This document shows positions 1 through 5,986 of a stretch of 6,150 nt of DNA, piece by piece. Below the pieces are notes generated by a model. It did not search any database. It saw only the letters and a program-made list of their open reading frames with translations, and had not been told where the DNA came from. Every line of letters starts with the position of its first letter. Within the stretch, counting starts at the first letter, position 1. A program made the translations under genes and the position numbers. Source of the DNA: Acetofilamentum sp. (GTDB taxonomy: Bacteria; Bacteroidota; Bacteroidia; Bacteroidales; JAFGXI01); contig DYOK01000061.1 in assembly GCA_020720565.1 (NCBI GenBank), positions 1 to 6,150 of the forward strand, read 5' to 3'.

Positions 1-2
1 CT

Positions 3-176
3 ACTTTAACTTTTTTAACTTTGGACACTGCAATAAAAAAAATGACTTATCAAAACAATAATCAAGTTGAAAATACAAACAATCTTGATATTTCCGATTT
101 AGCAAATGGGATCTACACTATCAGGATAATCTGTAATAACCAATCTTACATACAAAAATTAATCATCAACCAATAA
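3..176 (+). CDS. C-terminal end of a secreted protein with a T9SS type A sorting domain (partial)
   Basis: This frame is open from the left window edge to TAA at 174-176, giving 57 residues of a protein whose start lies outside. The visible tail reads ...LDISDLANGIYTIRI... and ends ...QKLIINQ. Known of the family: type A C-terminal sorting domains of the Bacteroidota type IX secretion system are β-rich, have a (D/S)LxxGIYxxRI strand near the end, and finish in a short KLxI-type basic/hydrophobic motif. They direct cargo across the outer membrane and are cleaved or anchored at the surface. Inference: the missing upstream part is an exported enzyme or adhesin of unknown type, since nothing of its functional domain is visible. 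The stop is 11 bases before the next gene on the same strand, so read-through transcription into it is possible. Confidence 0.85.
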   Translation, partial: TLTFLTLDTAIKKMTYQNNNQVENTNNLDISDLANGIYTIRIICNNQSYIQKLIINQ

Positions 177-187
177 ATTATTAAAAC

Positions 188-685
188 ATGAAAAACGAAA
201 AAACAATAGATATTCTTAAAACAGCCATCTTACTTGAACGTAAAGGCAAAGCCTTTTATTCTCATGTTGCCATGCAAGCTAAAGATGCCGATGTAAAAGA
301 ATTTTTCCAAATGATGGCCGACGAAGAAGATGAACATATTAATTTTCTAGTAAATCAATTCGAAAGCGTCACAAAAACAGATTCTTTTTCGAAAATGGAA
401 TTCAAACACGAAGACCATGCCGACGACGAAATTTTAACTTCAAAAGTTAAAACTAAAATCGAAAGTGCAAGTTTCGAAGCTGCGGCCATCTCTTCGGCTA
501 TCGATATGGAAAATCGTGCTGTGGCTGTTTACTCAGAGCGCGCTCAATCGGCAGAAACGACTGAAGAACGTGACTTTTACAACTGGCTAGCCAATTGGGA
601 GCGTGGTCATAACAAATTGTTACACGAAATTGATAAAGCCCTCAAAGATAAAGTTTGGGGCGATAATAATTTTTGGCCATTTTAA
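188..685 (+). CDS. Ferritin-like / rubrerythrin-type diiron protein without rubredoxin domain
   Basis: A 165-residue protein with the two-fold helical pattern of rubrerythrin-type ferritin-like proteins. The first helix pair has E17 in LERKGKAFY and an ExxH motif, E47-x-x-H50. The second pair has E108 in AIDMENRAVAVY and another ExxH, E138-x-x-H141. These six residues are the set expected to hold a diiron site in a four-helix bundle. The C-terminus (VWGDNNFWPF) has no CxxC pairs, so the rubredoxin electron-transfer domain of classical rubrerythrin is absent. Family members handle peroxide or iron; the exact reaction cannot be read from sequence. It is cytoplasmic, with no signal peptide. The ATG at 188 follows an A-rich stretch without a Shine-Dalgarno site, normal for Bacteroidota. 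No convincing promoter lies in the 11-bp gap, so it may be transcribed from upstream. A strong terminator follows at 765-800. Confidence 0.85.
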   Translation: MKNEKTIDILKTAILLERKGKAFYSHVAMQAKDADVKEFFQMMADEEDEHINFLVNQFESVTKTDSFSKMEFKHEDHADDEILTSKVKTKIESASFEAAAISSAIDMENRAVAVYSERAQSAETTEERDFYNWLANWERGHNKLLHEIDKALKDKVWGDNNFWPF

Positions 686-764
686 GTTCTACAACCAATT
701 TAATACTTTTTTAACTTACGATTTATTAAGATCTTTTTTGAAATAAATTTTGGTCGAAGACCTA

Positions 765-800
765 GCTGTCCGGAATAAACCATTTCGGACAGCATTTTTT
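765..800 (+). terminator. Intrinsic terminator of the ferritin-like gene
   Basis: An 11-bp stem (765-775 with 783-793; perfect GCTGTCCG/CGGACAGC plus one G-U and two A-U pairs) closes a 7-base loop and is followed by A and a run of six T (795-800). It lies 80 bases after the ferritin-like stop codon. It should isolate that transcription unit from the TerB-like gene, which then needs its own promoter. Confidence 0.85.
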
Positions 801-810
801 GTTGACTGTT

Positions 811-956
811 TTACAACAATACTTCGTTAAATTTTTCAAAAGTTCATATTTAATAGATGCAATCATCTGATATTCAGTACAAAATCTAATAATTAAAACT
901 TTTGAAAAGTTCTAATTATTAGATAGTTAAAAAAGATTAACGAACTATTGTTACAA
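811..956. repeat. Large nested foldback with three interchangeable arms
   Basis: The outer arms 811-830 and 937-956 are inverted repeats matching at 17 of 20 positions. Inside are three related arms. Arm B (884-909) pairs with arm A (832-858) over about 23 positions with a small bulge and a 25-base loop. The right part of the region, 884-924, is itself a 41-bp near-perfect palindrome (19 of 20 pairs, centre G904, single A896/C912 mismatch), so B can pair instead with arm C (905-924). A and C are therefore competing partners for B. The block ends 25 bases before the next start codon. It could be a leader RNA switch, an operator, or the relic of an inverted duplication or small non-autonomous element. 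No T-run follows either hairpin on the + strand, so it is not a simple terminator. Confidence 0.7.
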
Positions 957-981
957 TATTAGATTACTCAAGCTTTTAAAC

Positions 982-1395
982 ATGATTTATATGGATAAAG
1001 ATATTGCCTTTTCAGAATTACTCGACCTCTATATGTTAGCTGTTTCGGATGGCTCCATTAATCAAAACGAAACACAATTACTGTTCGAAATTGGTAAGCA
1101 AATAGGACTAAATCACGACGATGTTTTGGATGTAATTAACCATCCAAAAGAAGTTAAAATGCTAAAATCGACAAGTTACGAAGAAAGGATGCAACACTTA
1201 TTTCGATTGCTTTTTTTAATGAAAATTGACGGAGAGGTGAAACCCAGCGAAATTGATTTAATTCAACAAATCGCTTTGCATCTTGGACTAAACCTTAACT
1301 TGACCAACGATTTAGTCGATATAATTATCCGACATAAACAATCCGATGTACCAGAAGCTGAAATGATAGCTCAAATAAAAAAATATTTAAACTAA
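982..1395 (+). CDS. Small two-repeat TerB-like acidic helical protein
   Basis: A 137-residue soluble protein, predicted all-helical, with two similar halves: LYMLAVSDGSINQNE... (about residues 16-43) and LLFLMKIDGEVKPSE... (about 76-103). Each has an aliphatic helix, an Asp-Gly pair (D23-G24, D83-G84), then Glu seven residues after the Asp (E30, E90) and a helix ending in a Gly-Leu (G42-L43, G102-L103). This is the signature of the TerB-like domain, which is linked to tellurite and other stress responses and is thought to bind metal through its acidic residues. Its exact role is unknown. The ATG at 982 is used, but ATG 991 (M4) is an equally plausible start. It stands alone between the 811-956 foldback and a 140-bp gap before the decarboxylase. 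No clear TAnnTTTG promoter is visible upstream. Confidence 0.7.
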   Translation: MIYMDKDIAFSELLDLYMLAVSDGSINQNETQLLFEIGKQIGLNHDDVLDVINHPKEVKMLKSTSYEERMQHLFRLLFLMKIDGEVKPSEIDLIQQIALHLGLNLNLTNDLVDIIIRHKQSDVPEAEMIAQIKKYLN

Positions 1396-1535
1396 GGTCT
1401 TCGACCTATTTATTATTTTACTAACTTACAATTTATCAATACTCTAGCTTAACAAAATACGACATTAAATTATTCGTAATTCCTAAAGTGTTACCCTATC
1501 AGATTGACCAAATTTAATAAACAAATTGACTAAAA
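1396..1535. other. Intergenic gap between TerB-like gene and decarboxylase
   Basis: This gap starts, directly after the TAA stop, with the small palindrome GGTCTTCGACC (1396-1406), a 4-bp stem with a 3-base loop. No T-rich terminator follows and no good TAnnTTTG promoter is visible before the decarboxylase start, so co-transcription of the two genes cannot be excluded. Confidence 0.5.
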
Positions 1536-3416
1536 ATGGCATATAAAACGTCAATGGATTTGATTAAGGCTCTCGAAAAAGCCAATGAACTTATCCGTAT
1601 TAAAACAAAGGTATCGACACAACTCGAAATAACCGAAATTACAGACCGTATCTCGAAACAACCCGATGGGGGCAAAGCCTTACTTTTCGAAAACAATGGT
1701 TCAGAATTTCCTATTCTTATCAATGCATTTGGCTCTGAAAAAAGAATGAAAATGATTTTGGGTATCGATAATTTAGATCAAATAGGACAGGATATCGAAG
1801 CCCTTTTTAAGCAACTGAGCAGCCCTAAAGAAGGATGGTTTCAAAAACTTGAAATGTTACCTCAACTTGGGAAAATTTCTTCGTGGATGCCAAAGAAAAT
1901 TAATGGCCGTGGAATCTGTCAAGAAATTATTTTACAAGGCGACGCTGTCGATTTGGGAATACTTCCTGTTTTAACAACTTGGCCAAACGACGGGGGGCCA
2001 TTTATTACATTGCCCATGGTCAACACCATCGACCCAGTGACTGGAATACGTAATTTAGGCATGTATAGAATGCAAATTTTTGATAAAAAAACAACAGGAA
2101 TGCACTGGCATAGACACAAAGTTGGTGCACGTCATTATCAAGAATACAGAAAATTGGGTCAAAAAATGCCCATAAGCGTCACGCTTGGCGGCGATCCTAT
2201 ATATACCTATTCCGCAACAGCGCCTCTACCCGACCATATTGACGAATATATTTTATCGGGTTTTCTTAGAAAGCAAAAAGTTGAACTTGTAAAATGCATT
2301 ACCAACGACATTTATGTACCTAAAGATGTCGATTTTGTTATCGAAGGCTATGTCGATCCTTCGGAAGGCTTAGCTTGGGAAGGCCCATTTGGCGACCACA
2401 CTGGCTTTTATTCGCTTGCCGATTGGTATCCAAAATTCCATGTAACTTGCATTACACACCGAAAAAACGCCATTTATCCCACTACAATTGTTGGAATTCC
2501 GCCTATGGAAGATGCGTATATTGGCAAAGCAACTGAACGCATTTTTTTAAGCCCAATAAAGTTGACCATGCTTCCCGAAGTTTTGGATATGGATTTACCT
2601 TTTGCCGGGGTAGCACATAATATTACGATTATAAAAATAAAAAAATCGTTCCCTGGTCATGCCCAAAAAGTGATGCATTCGCTTTGGGGTGCTGGACAAA
2701 TGATGTTTAACAAGTCGATGATTATTGTAGACGAGAATGTCGATATTCATAATTATCAGCAAGTTATAGAGGCAATTTATCAGAATGTCAATCCAGAAAC
2801 TGACATACAAATTAGCCGAGGACCTGTTGATGTGCTTGATCACGCTTCGTCAAAATTTGCTTTTGGAAGTAAAATGGGTATAGATGCCACCACGAAACTT
2901 CCCGAGGAGATGAAGCCCATAACCATTAAACGAAAATATGACGCTTCGATTTCTAGTCCATTAAAAGCAAATCCGATTTTTGAAGCCCTTGGCATATTAA
3001 TTCTTTCGATTCAAAAAACCGATAATTTTAATTTTAAAGAATGGGTTGTTCAGAATCAGCATTTTATACCAAATTCCATCAAATTCGTAACCATTACCGA
3101 CGAGTCGGTTGCCACCCAAGATCTATTTCAGTTGGTTTGGGTTGTTGCAAATCACATCGACCCACTAAGAGACACATACATTTTAGATCAAGTTTGCTAT
3201 ATCGATGGTACCATTAAAACAAAAACCTCAGACGGATTTGATCGCGACTGGCCAAACCCTGTGGTTATGGATTTGCCCACAATCGAATTGGTCGATGACA
3301 AATGGAACAGTTACGAAATTGGGCCTTTTATTCAATCCCCATCACGATATTATTCAAGCTTGATGAGAGGAAAAGGAGCAGTGGCATTAAACAATTCAAT
3401 CGAATCAATTTTATAG
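1536..3416 (+). CDS. UbiD-family prenyl-FMN-dependent decarboxylase (menaquinone-type annotation likely)
   Basis: A 626-residue cytoplasmic enzyme carrying the landmarks of UbiD (non-oxidative aryl/acrylic decarboxylases using prenylated FMN): GIRNLGMYRMQ (170-180), GMHWHRHKVGARHYQEYR (188-205), VTLGGDP (215-221), SATAPLPDHIDEY (226-238), WEGPFGDHTGFYS (281-293) with the conserved acidic EGPFGD segment, and a late GSKMGIDATTK (444-454). Known: family members decarboxylate precursors in ubiquinone or menaquinone synthesis, or aromatic acids; Bacteroidota homologues are commonly annotated as menaquinone biosynthesis decarboxylases. Which substrate this one uses is not shown. At 626 residues it is longer than E. 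coli UbiD (about 500); residues from about 470 on form an extra C-terminal part. The prenyltransferase UbiX, needed to make the cofactor, is not in the window. The ATG at 1536 follows an AAAA-rich context typical here. It converges on the hemerythrin gene. Confidence 0.88.
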   Translation: MAYKTSMDLIKALEKANELIRIKTKVSTQLEITEITDRISKQPDGGKALLFENNGSEFPILINAFGSEKRMKMILGIDNLDQIGQDIEALFKQLSSPKEGWFQKLEMLPQLGKISSWMPKKINGRGICQEIILQGDAVDLGILPVLTTWPNDGGPFITLPMVNTIDPVTGIRNLGMYRMQIFDKKTTGMHWHRHKVGARHYQEYRKLGQKMPISVTLGGDPIYTYSATAPLPDHIDEYILSGFLRKQKVELVKCITNDIYVPKDVDFVIEGYVDPSEGLAWEGPFGDHTGFYSLADWYPKFHVTCITHRKNAIYPTTIVGIPPMEDAYIGKATERIFLSPIKLTMLPEVLDMDLPFAGVAHNITIIKIKKSFPGHAQKVMHSLWGAGQMMFNKSMIIVDENVDIHNYQQVIEAIYQNVNPETDIQISRGPVDVLDHASSKFAFGSKMGIDATTKLPEEMKPITIKRKYDASISSPLKANPIFEALGILILSIQKTDNFNFKEWVVQNQHFIPNSIKFVTITDESVATQDLFQLVWVVANHIDPLRDTYILDQVCYIDGTIKTKTSDGFDRDWPNPVVMDLPTIELVDDKWNSYEIGPFIQSPSRYYSSLMRGKGAVALNNSIESIL

Positions 3417-3426
3417 ATTTGCTTGA

Positions 3427-3870
3427 TTACAATCCAATCTTTTTTACGAAAGGTATATACAGTCTGTCGGTTCCTTGAATGTGTTGAATCAGCCAATCTT
3501 TAAGAAACACAACCAATTGAGCGGGTACTATTTTCCCTTCGTTGAACTTTTGACGATATTCAATTAACTGATTGATGAATTTTTTGTGTGTTAATTGGTG
3601 GGCATTAAAATCGGGATATTGAGCATCTTTCAAAATATTTTCCTCAAAAACAAAATGCTGCTCAGTGTATTCAAATAAGCGGTCAATCACTTCTTGCATC
3701 ATTTCAATTTTATTTTTTTCAAGCGAAATCACAAATAAATCAGAGATATATTCGACTAATTTCATATGCTGTTCGTCTATTTTTCTAATTCCTAACTCGT
3801 ATTCTGTTTTCCATTTAAAAAATGATACTTTCCTTTCAACACGATCCAAACTCTCCATACTTGTATTCAT
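3427..3870 (-). CDS. Bacteriohemerythrin (single-domain O2-binding diiron protein)
   Basis: A 147-residue protein with all seven hemerythrin iron ligands in the right order: H35 in IDEQH, H72-x3-E76 in HFVFEE, H91-x3-H95 in HQLTH, and H130-x4-D135 in HIQGTD. The leading WKTEYELGIRKIDEQH is the standard start of the domain, after about 18 extra N-terminal residues. Known: bacteriohemerythrins are four-helix bundles that reversibly bind O2 at a non-heme diiron site and serve in O2 storage, delivery or sensing. There is no fused signalling or membrane domain, so a free cytoplasmic carrier or scavenger is most likely. The gene runs opposite to the decarboxylase, whose stop lies 10 bp away, and is divergent from the TerC gene. 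A TAnnTTTG promoter sits about 26 bases before the start codon. Confidence 0.93.
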   Translation of the reverse strand: MNTSMESLDRVERKVSFFKWKTEYELGIRKIDEQHMKLVEYISDLFVISLEKNKIEMMQEVIDRLFEYTEQHFVFEENILKDAQYPDFNAHQLTHKKFINQLIEYRQKFNEGKIVPAQLVVFLKDWLIQHIQGTDRLYIPFVKKIGL

Positions 3871-3896
3871 TTACTTTTTTACTTAATTTACACAAG

Positions 3897-3926
3897 CAAA
3901 TTTATCATTTAGTACGATATGTCAAA
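3897..3926 (-). promoter_or_regulatory. Bacteroidota-type promoter of the hemerythrin gene
   Basis: On the minus strand a TAAATTTG box (complement of 3897-3904) matches the TAnnTTTG -7 consensus, with TTTG (complement of 3923-3926) 18 bases upstream as the -33 element. The predicted leader is only about 20-25 bases. Both elements and spacing are close to those described for Bacteroides/Flavobacterium sigma-ABfr promoters. Confidence 0.65.
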
Positions 3927-4064
3927 TTATCTAATTGTTAAATATTACAAAGTGATTATATGTTTTTGCCTCAAATATCTACCACTCTATTTATCAACAA
4001 CATAAGACACCTAAATATAAATTCATTGCAATCGTACTGCTAAATAAGTTAAAAAAACTTATCG

Positions 4065-4097
4065 TTTCGCTCCACTCTTTTAGATTGATTAACTTTG
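4065..4097 (+). promoter_or_regulatory. Probable promoter of the TerC-family gene
   Basis: TAACTTTG at 4090-4097 is an exact TAnnTTTG -7 box. The -33 element is weaker (TTTC at 4065-4068, 21 bases upstream). The box ends only 12 bases before the ATG at 4110, so the transcript would have a leader of only a few bases. That leaves no room for a metal riboswitch downstream of this start site. Confidence 0.55.
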
Positions 4098-4109
4098 CAA
4101 AAAAAATAA

Positions 4110-5099
4110 ATGGACAATTTGATATCGCATCCAGCAGTAATCGGAGTTTTTGTTGTCGTTGTAATCGCAATGTTATTGCTCGATTTGGGTCTATTCAACA
4201 AAAAAAGTCACAACATCAGTAATAAATCGGCCATCTTTTGGTCATTGATTTGGATTACTTTGTCGATGTTGTTTAGTGCACTTATCTTTTCGGTTTCTGG
4301 TTTTGAAAAATTCGCACAATACCAATCGGCATACTGGATCGAAAAAGCACTTTCTGTAGACAACTTATTTGTATTTATTTTAGTTTTTGGGTACTTTAAC
4401 GTTCCTAGTGAATACCACCACAAAGTACTATTTTGGGGTGTTTTGGGTGCCATATTAATGCGAGCTGTCTTTATTTTTGCAGGTGTAGGAATTATTAAAT
4501 TAACTTATTTACCGCCTATCGAATTATTTGGGCAATTGGTTACTATTAATGCAGTTTTAACCATTTTCGGGTTTTTTCTAATCTATGCGGGCTACCAGTC
4601 TTGGTTTGCACATAAAGACGAAGATGAAAACAAAGACTTTAGCAAAAGCCCTGGTGCCAGAATTATTCACCGCTTTTTTAAAGTAAGTAAAAACTATGCT
4701 GGAGATCGATTTTTCACAATTGAAAATGGGATTAAAGTAGCCACTCCACTTTTAGTTGTTGTCAGTGTGATTGAATTTACCGACTTAATATTTGCCGTTG
4801 ACTCCATTCCGGCGATATTTGCCATTGCACCCGACGACCCTTTTATTCTTTACACTTCAAACATTTTTGCAATTCTAGGCTTAAGGTCTTTGTATTTTTT
4901 ACTGGCCAACTCAATCCATTTATTTAGTCATCTAAAATACGGCTTAGCCATCATCTTAAGTTTTATTGGCTTTAAAATGATTATCAATCCGTTTTACCAC
5001 ATGGGTTCTATGGTGTCGTTATCAGTTGTTGGAGGCGTATTACTTATATCGGTCATATCATCTTTAGTTTTCGCTCCAAAAAGCACACACAAGCAGTAA
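4110..5099 (+). CDS. TerC/Alx-family integral membrane protein (probable Mn2+ exporter)
   Basis: A 329-residue inner-membrane protein with about nine hydrophobic segments (roughly residues 8-30, 41-63, 74-97, 104-128, 141-164, 210-238, 249-269, 276-294 and 300-320). It carries the TerC family motifs: LDLGLF with D25 in the first segment, EKALSVDNLFVF (78-89), the GAILMRAVFI segment (113-122), EFTDLIFAVDSIPA (222-235) and GLRSLYFLLA (257-266). The conserved acidic residues inside membrane segments (D25, E78, D84, E222, D225, D231) suit cation transport. Known: characterised TerC/Alx relatives export Mn2+, and the name comes from tellurite-resistance operons. A Mn2+ role here is inferred from the family. 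A charged cytosolic loop (about 167-200, DEDENKD) is typical. The first ATG fits the family N-terminus and the promoter position. Confidence 0.9.
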   Translation: MDNLISHPAVIGVFVVVVIAMLLLDLGLFNKKSHNISNKSAIFWSLIWITLSMLFSALIFSVSGFEKFAQYQSAYWIEKALSVDNLFVFILVFGYFNVPSEYHHKVLFWGVLGAILMRAVFIFAGVGIIKLTYLPPIELFGQLVTINAVLTIFGFFLIYAGYQSWFAHKDEDENKDFSKSPGARIIHRFFKVSKNYAGDRFFTIENGIKVATPLLVVVSVIEFTDLIFAVDSIPAIFAIAPDDPFILYTSNIFAILGLRSLYFLLANSIHLFSHLKYGLAIILSFIGFKMIINPFYHMGSMVSLSVVGGVLLISVISSLVFAPKSTHKQ

Positions 5100-5177
5100 C
5101 GAATTGATACTCTGTTTAGATTTTATATTTTAGAAAATATTGAACTTGAAAATATTTTATAAGTAATTATTTGTTGG

Positions 5178-5185
5178 TATCTTGC
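5178..5185 (+). promoter_or_regulatory. Weak candidate -7 box for the lipoprotein gene
   Basis: TATCTTGC, 38 bases before the ATG at 5224, is one base short of the TAnnTTTG consensus. No good -33 TTTG is at the right distance. No terminator is evident in the 124-bp gap after the TerC gene, so read-through is an alternative. Confidence 0.3.
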
Positions 5186-5223
5186 GTTAATAAAATCACA
5201 TTATTTATTAAAACTCAAAATCT

Positions 5224-5928
5224 ATGAAATTCTTAAATTACGCGGCTATTTCGATACTCGTTTTAGCTATGATGTCGTGTGGAAATCAAACTGCAAGCAC
5301 TGAAACTGCTACTGACGAAACCGAAGCAGGCCCCACTGCGGGTAAAAAATATGGTGTAAAATCGGGTATTATCACCTACGAAGCCCTAGAAATGTTGGGC
5401 ATTAAAACGACCCAAACTATTTATTTTGACGACTATGGTACAAAAGAGGCTATTGAGTCGGTTACCGAAGGCGAAATAATGGGCATAAAATCGAAAAGCC
5501 ATTCTTGGAGCATTACCAAAGATAATTTTGTGTATACTTTCGATATCGAAAAAATGACCAATAATACCAACGAACTTGAAAAAGTGGTTAATAAAATGGA
5601 CATGAGCCAAAACCCTTTCGCCAATACCGATTGGACAAACTTATCTGATGAGCTTAAAAAAGAGATGGATTATAAAGAAGAAGGCGAAGAAACAGTAGCA
5701 GGTTTTTCAGGCAAAAAAGTTTCTGTTAAAATGGACAAAAAAGCCGAAGGACGCATTTATGCAGTAACCTATAAAAATGTTCCTTTAAAAGTAGATATGG
5801 GCCAAATTAAAATGGTGGCATCAAAATTCGAAGAAAATGCTTCGGTTCCCGCTTCCGTTTTCGAATTGCCAAAAGACTATAAAGTGATCGATGCTGCTGC
5901 AATGCTACAAGATTTGCCAATGGAATAA
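5224..5928 (+). CDS. Uncharacterised lipoprotein of a Bacteroidota-type family
   Basis: A 234-residue protein with a lipoprotein signal: MK start, hydrophobic stretch at about 7-17, and a lipobox ending AMMSC with the lipidated cysteine at residue 19, followed by G-N. A Thr/Glu/Ala-rich linker (21-38) joins it to a soluble domain rich in short β-like segments: YGVKSGIITYE (43-53), TIYFDDYGTKEA (65-76), WSITKDNFVYTFDIEK (95-110), VAGFSGKKVSV (158-168) and VPASVFELPKDYKV (208-221). I recognise this layout from many Bacteroidota lipoproteins of unknown function; it resembles DUF4412-type proteins, but that assignment is from memory. It is probably anchored in the outer membrane facing the periplasm or surface. 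No enzymatic motif is visible. The Met at -3 of the lipobox is somewhat unusual. A terminator follows 24 bases after the stop. Confidence 0.75.
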   Translation: MKFLNYAAISILVLAMMSCGNQTASTETATDETEAGPTAGKKYGVKSGIITYEALEMLGIKTTQTIYFDDYGTKEAIESVTEGEIMGIKSKSHSWSITKDNFVYTFDIEKMTNNTNELEKVVNKMDMSQNPFANTDWTNLSDELKKEMDYKEEGEETVAGFSGKKVSVKMDKKAEGRIYAVTYKNVPLKVDMGQIKMVASKFEENASVPASVFELPKDYKVIDAAAMLQDLPME

Positions 5929-5952
5929 TTAAAACAAAAAATAAAATATTTT

Positions 5953-5986
5953 GAAGTCCAGTATGATAAAAAGTACTGGACTTTTT
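5953..5986 (+). terminator. Intrinsic terminator after the lipoprotein gene
   Basis: A perfect 10-bp stem (AAGTCCAGTA 5954-5963 with TACTGGACTT 5974-5983, plus a G-U at 5953/5984) closes a 10-base loop and runs into a T-tract (5982-5986). It lies 24 bases past the lipoprotein stop. Confidence 0.85.

Larger units (their letters stand above)
3871..4109. promoter_or_regulatory. Divergent intergenic region between hemerythrin and TerC genes
   Basis: This 239-bp AT-rich region drives both divergent genes. Besides the two promoters it holds an exact 8-bp inverted pair, AGTACGAT at 3911-3918 and ATCGTACT at 4031-4038. The left half falls between the -33 and -7 boxes of the hemerythrin promoter, and the right half lies about 27 bp upstream of the TerC -33 region. 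A second small inverted repeat (ATAAGTT 4044-4050 / AACTTAT 4056-4062) abuts the TerC promoter. These could be operator sites, but the repeats are short and chance is possible. Confidence 0.35.

Noticed and set aside
16..23. TAACTTTG matching the TAnnTTTG promoter box
   Set aside because: It lies inside the T9SS-tail coding region, 165 bases before the next start, and its -33 region is outside the window. A chance match is likely in T-rich DNA.
2595..2843. Minus-strand open frame inside the decarboxylase
   Set aside because: It lies opposite a well-supported coding region and has no recognisable features; it is a shadow frame.
3404..3429. AATCAA/TTGATT inverted repeat between the convergent decarboxylase and hemerythrin genes as a bidirectional terminator
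   Set aside because: Only six A/T-rich pairs with a 14-base loop and no T-run immediately after; too weak to call.
5125..5156. AT hairpin and doubled GAAAATATT after the TerC gene
   Set aside because: Low-complexity A/T sequence; the hairpin has no G-C pairs and a 2-base loop, so it is not a credible terminator or site.
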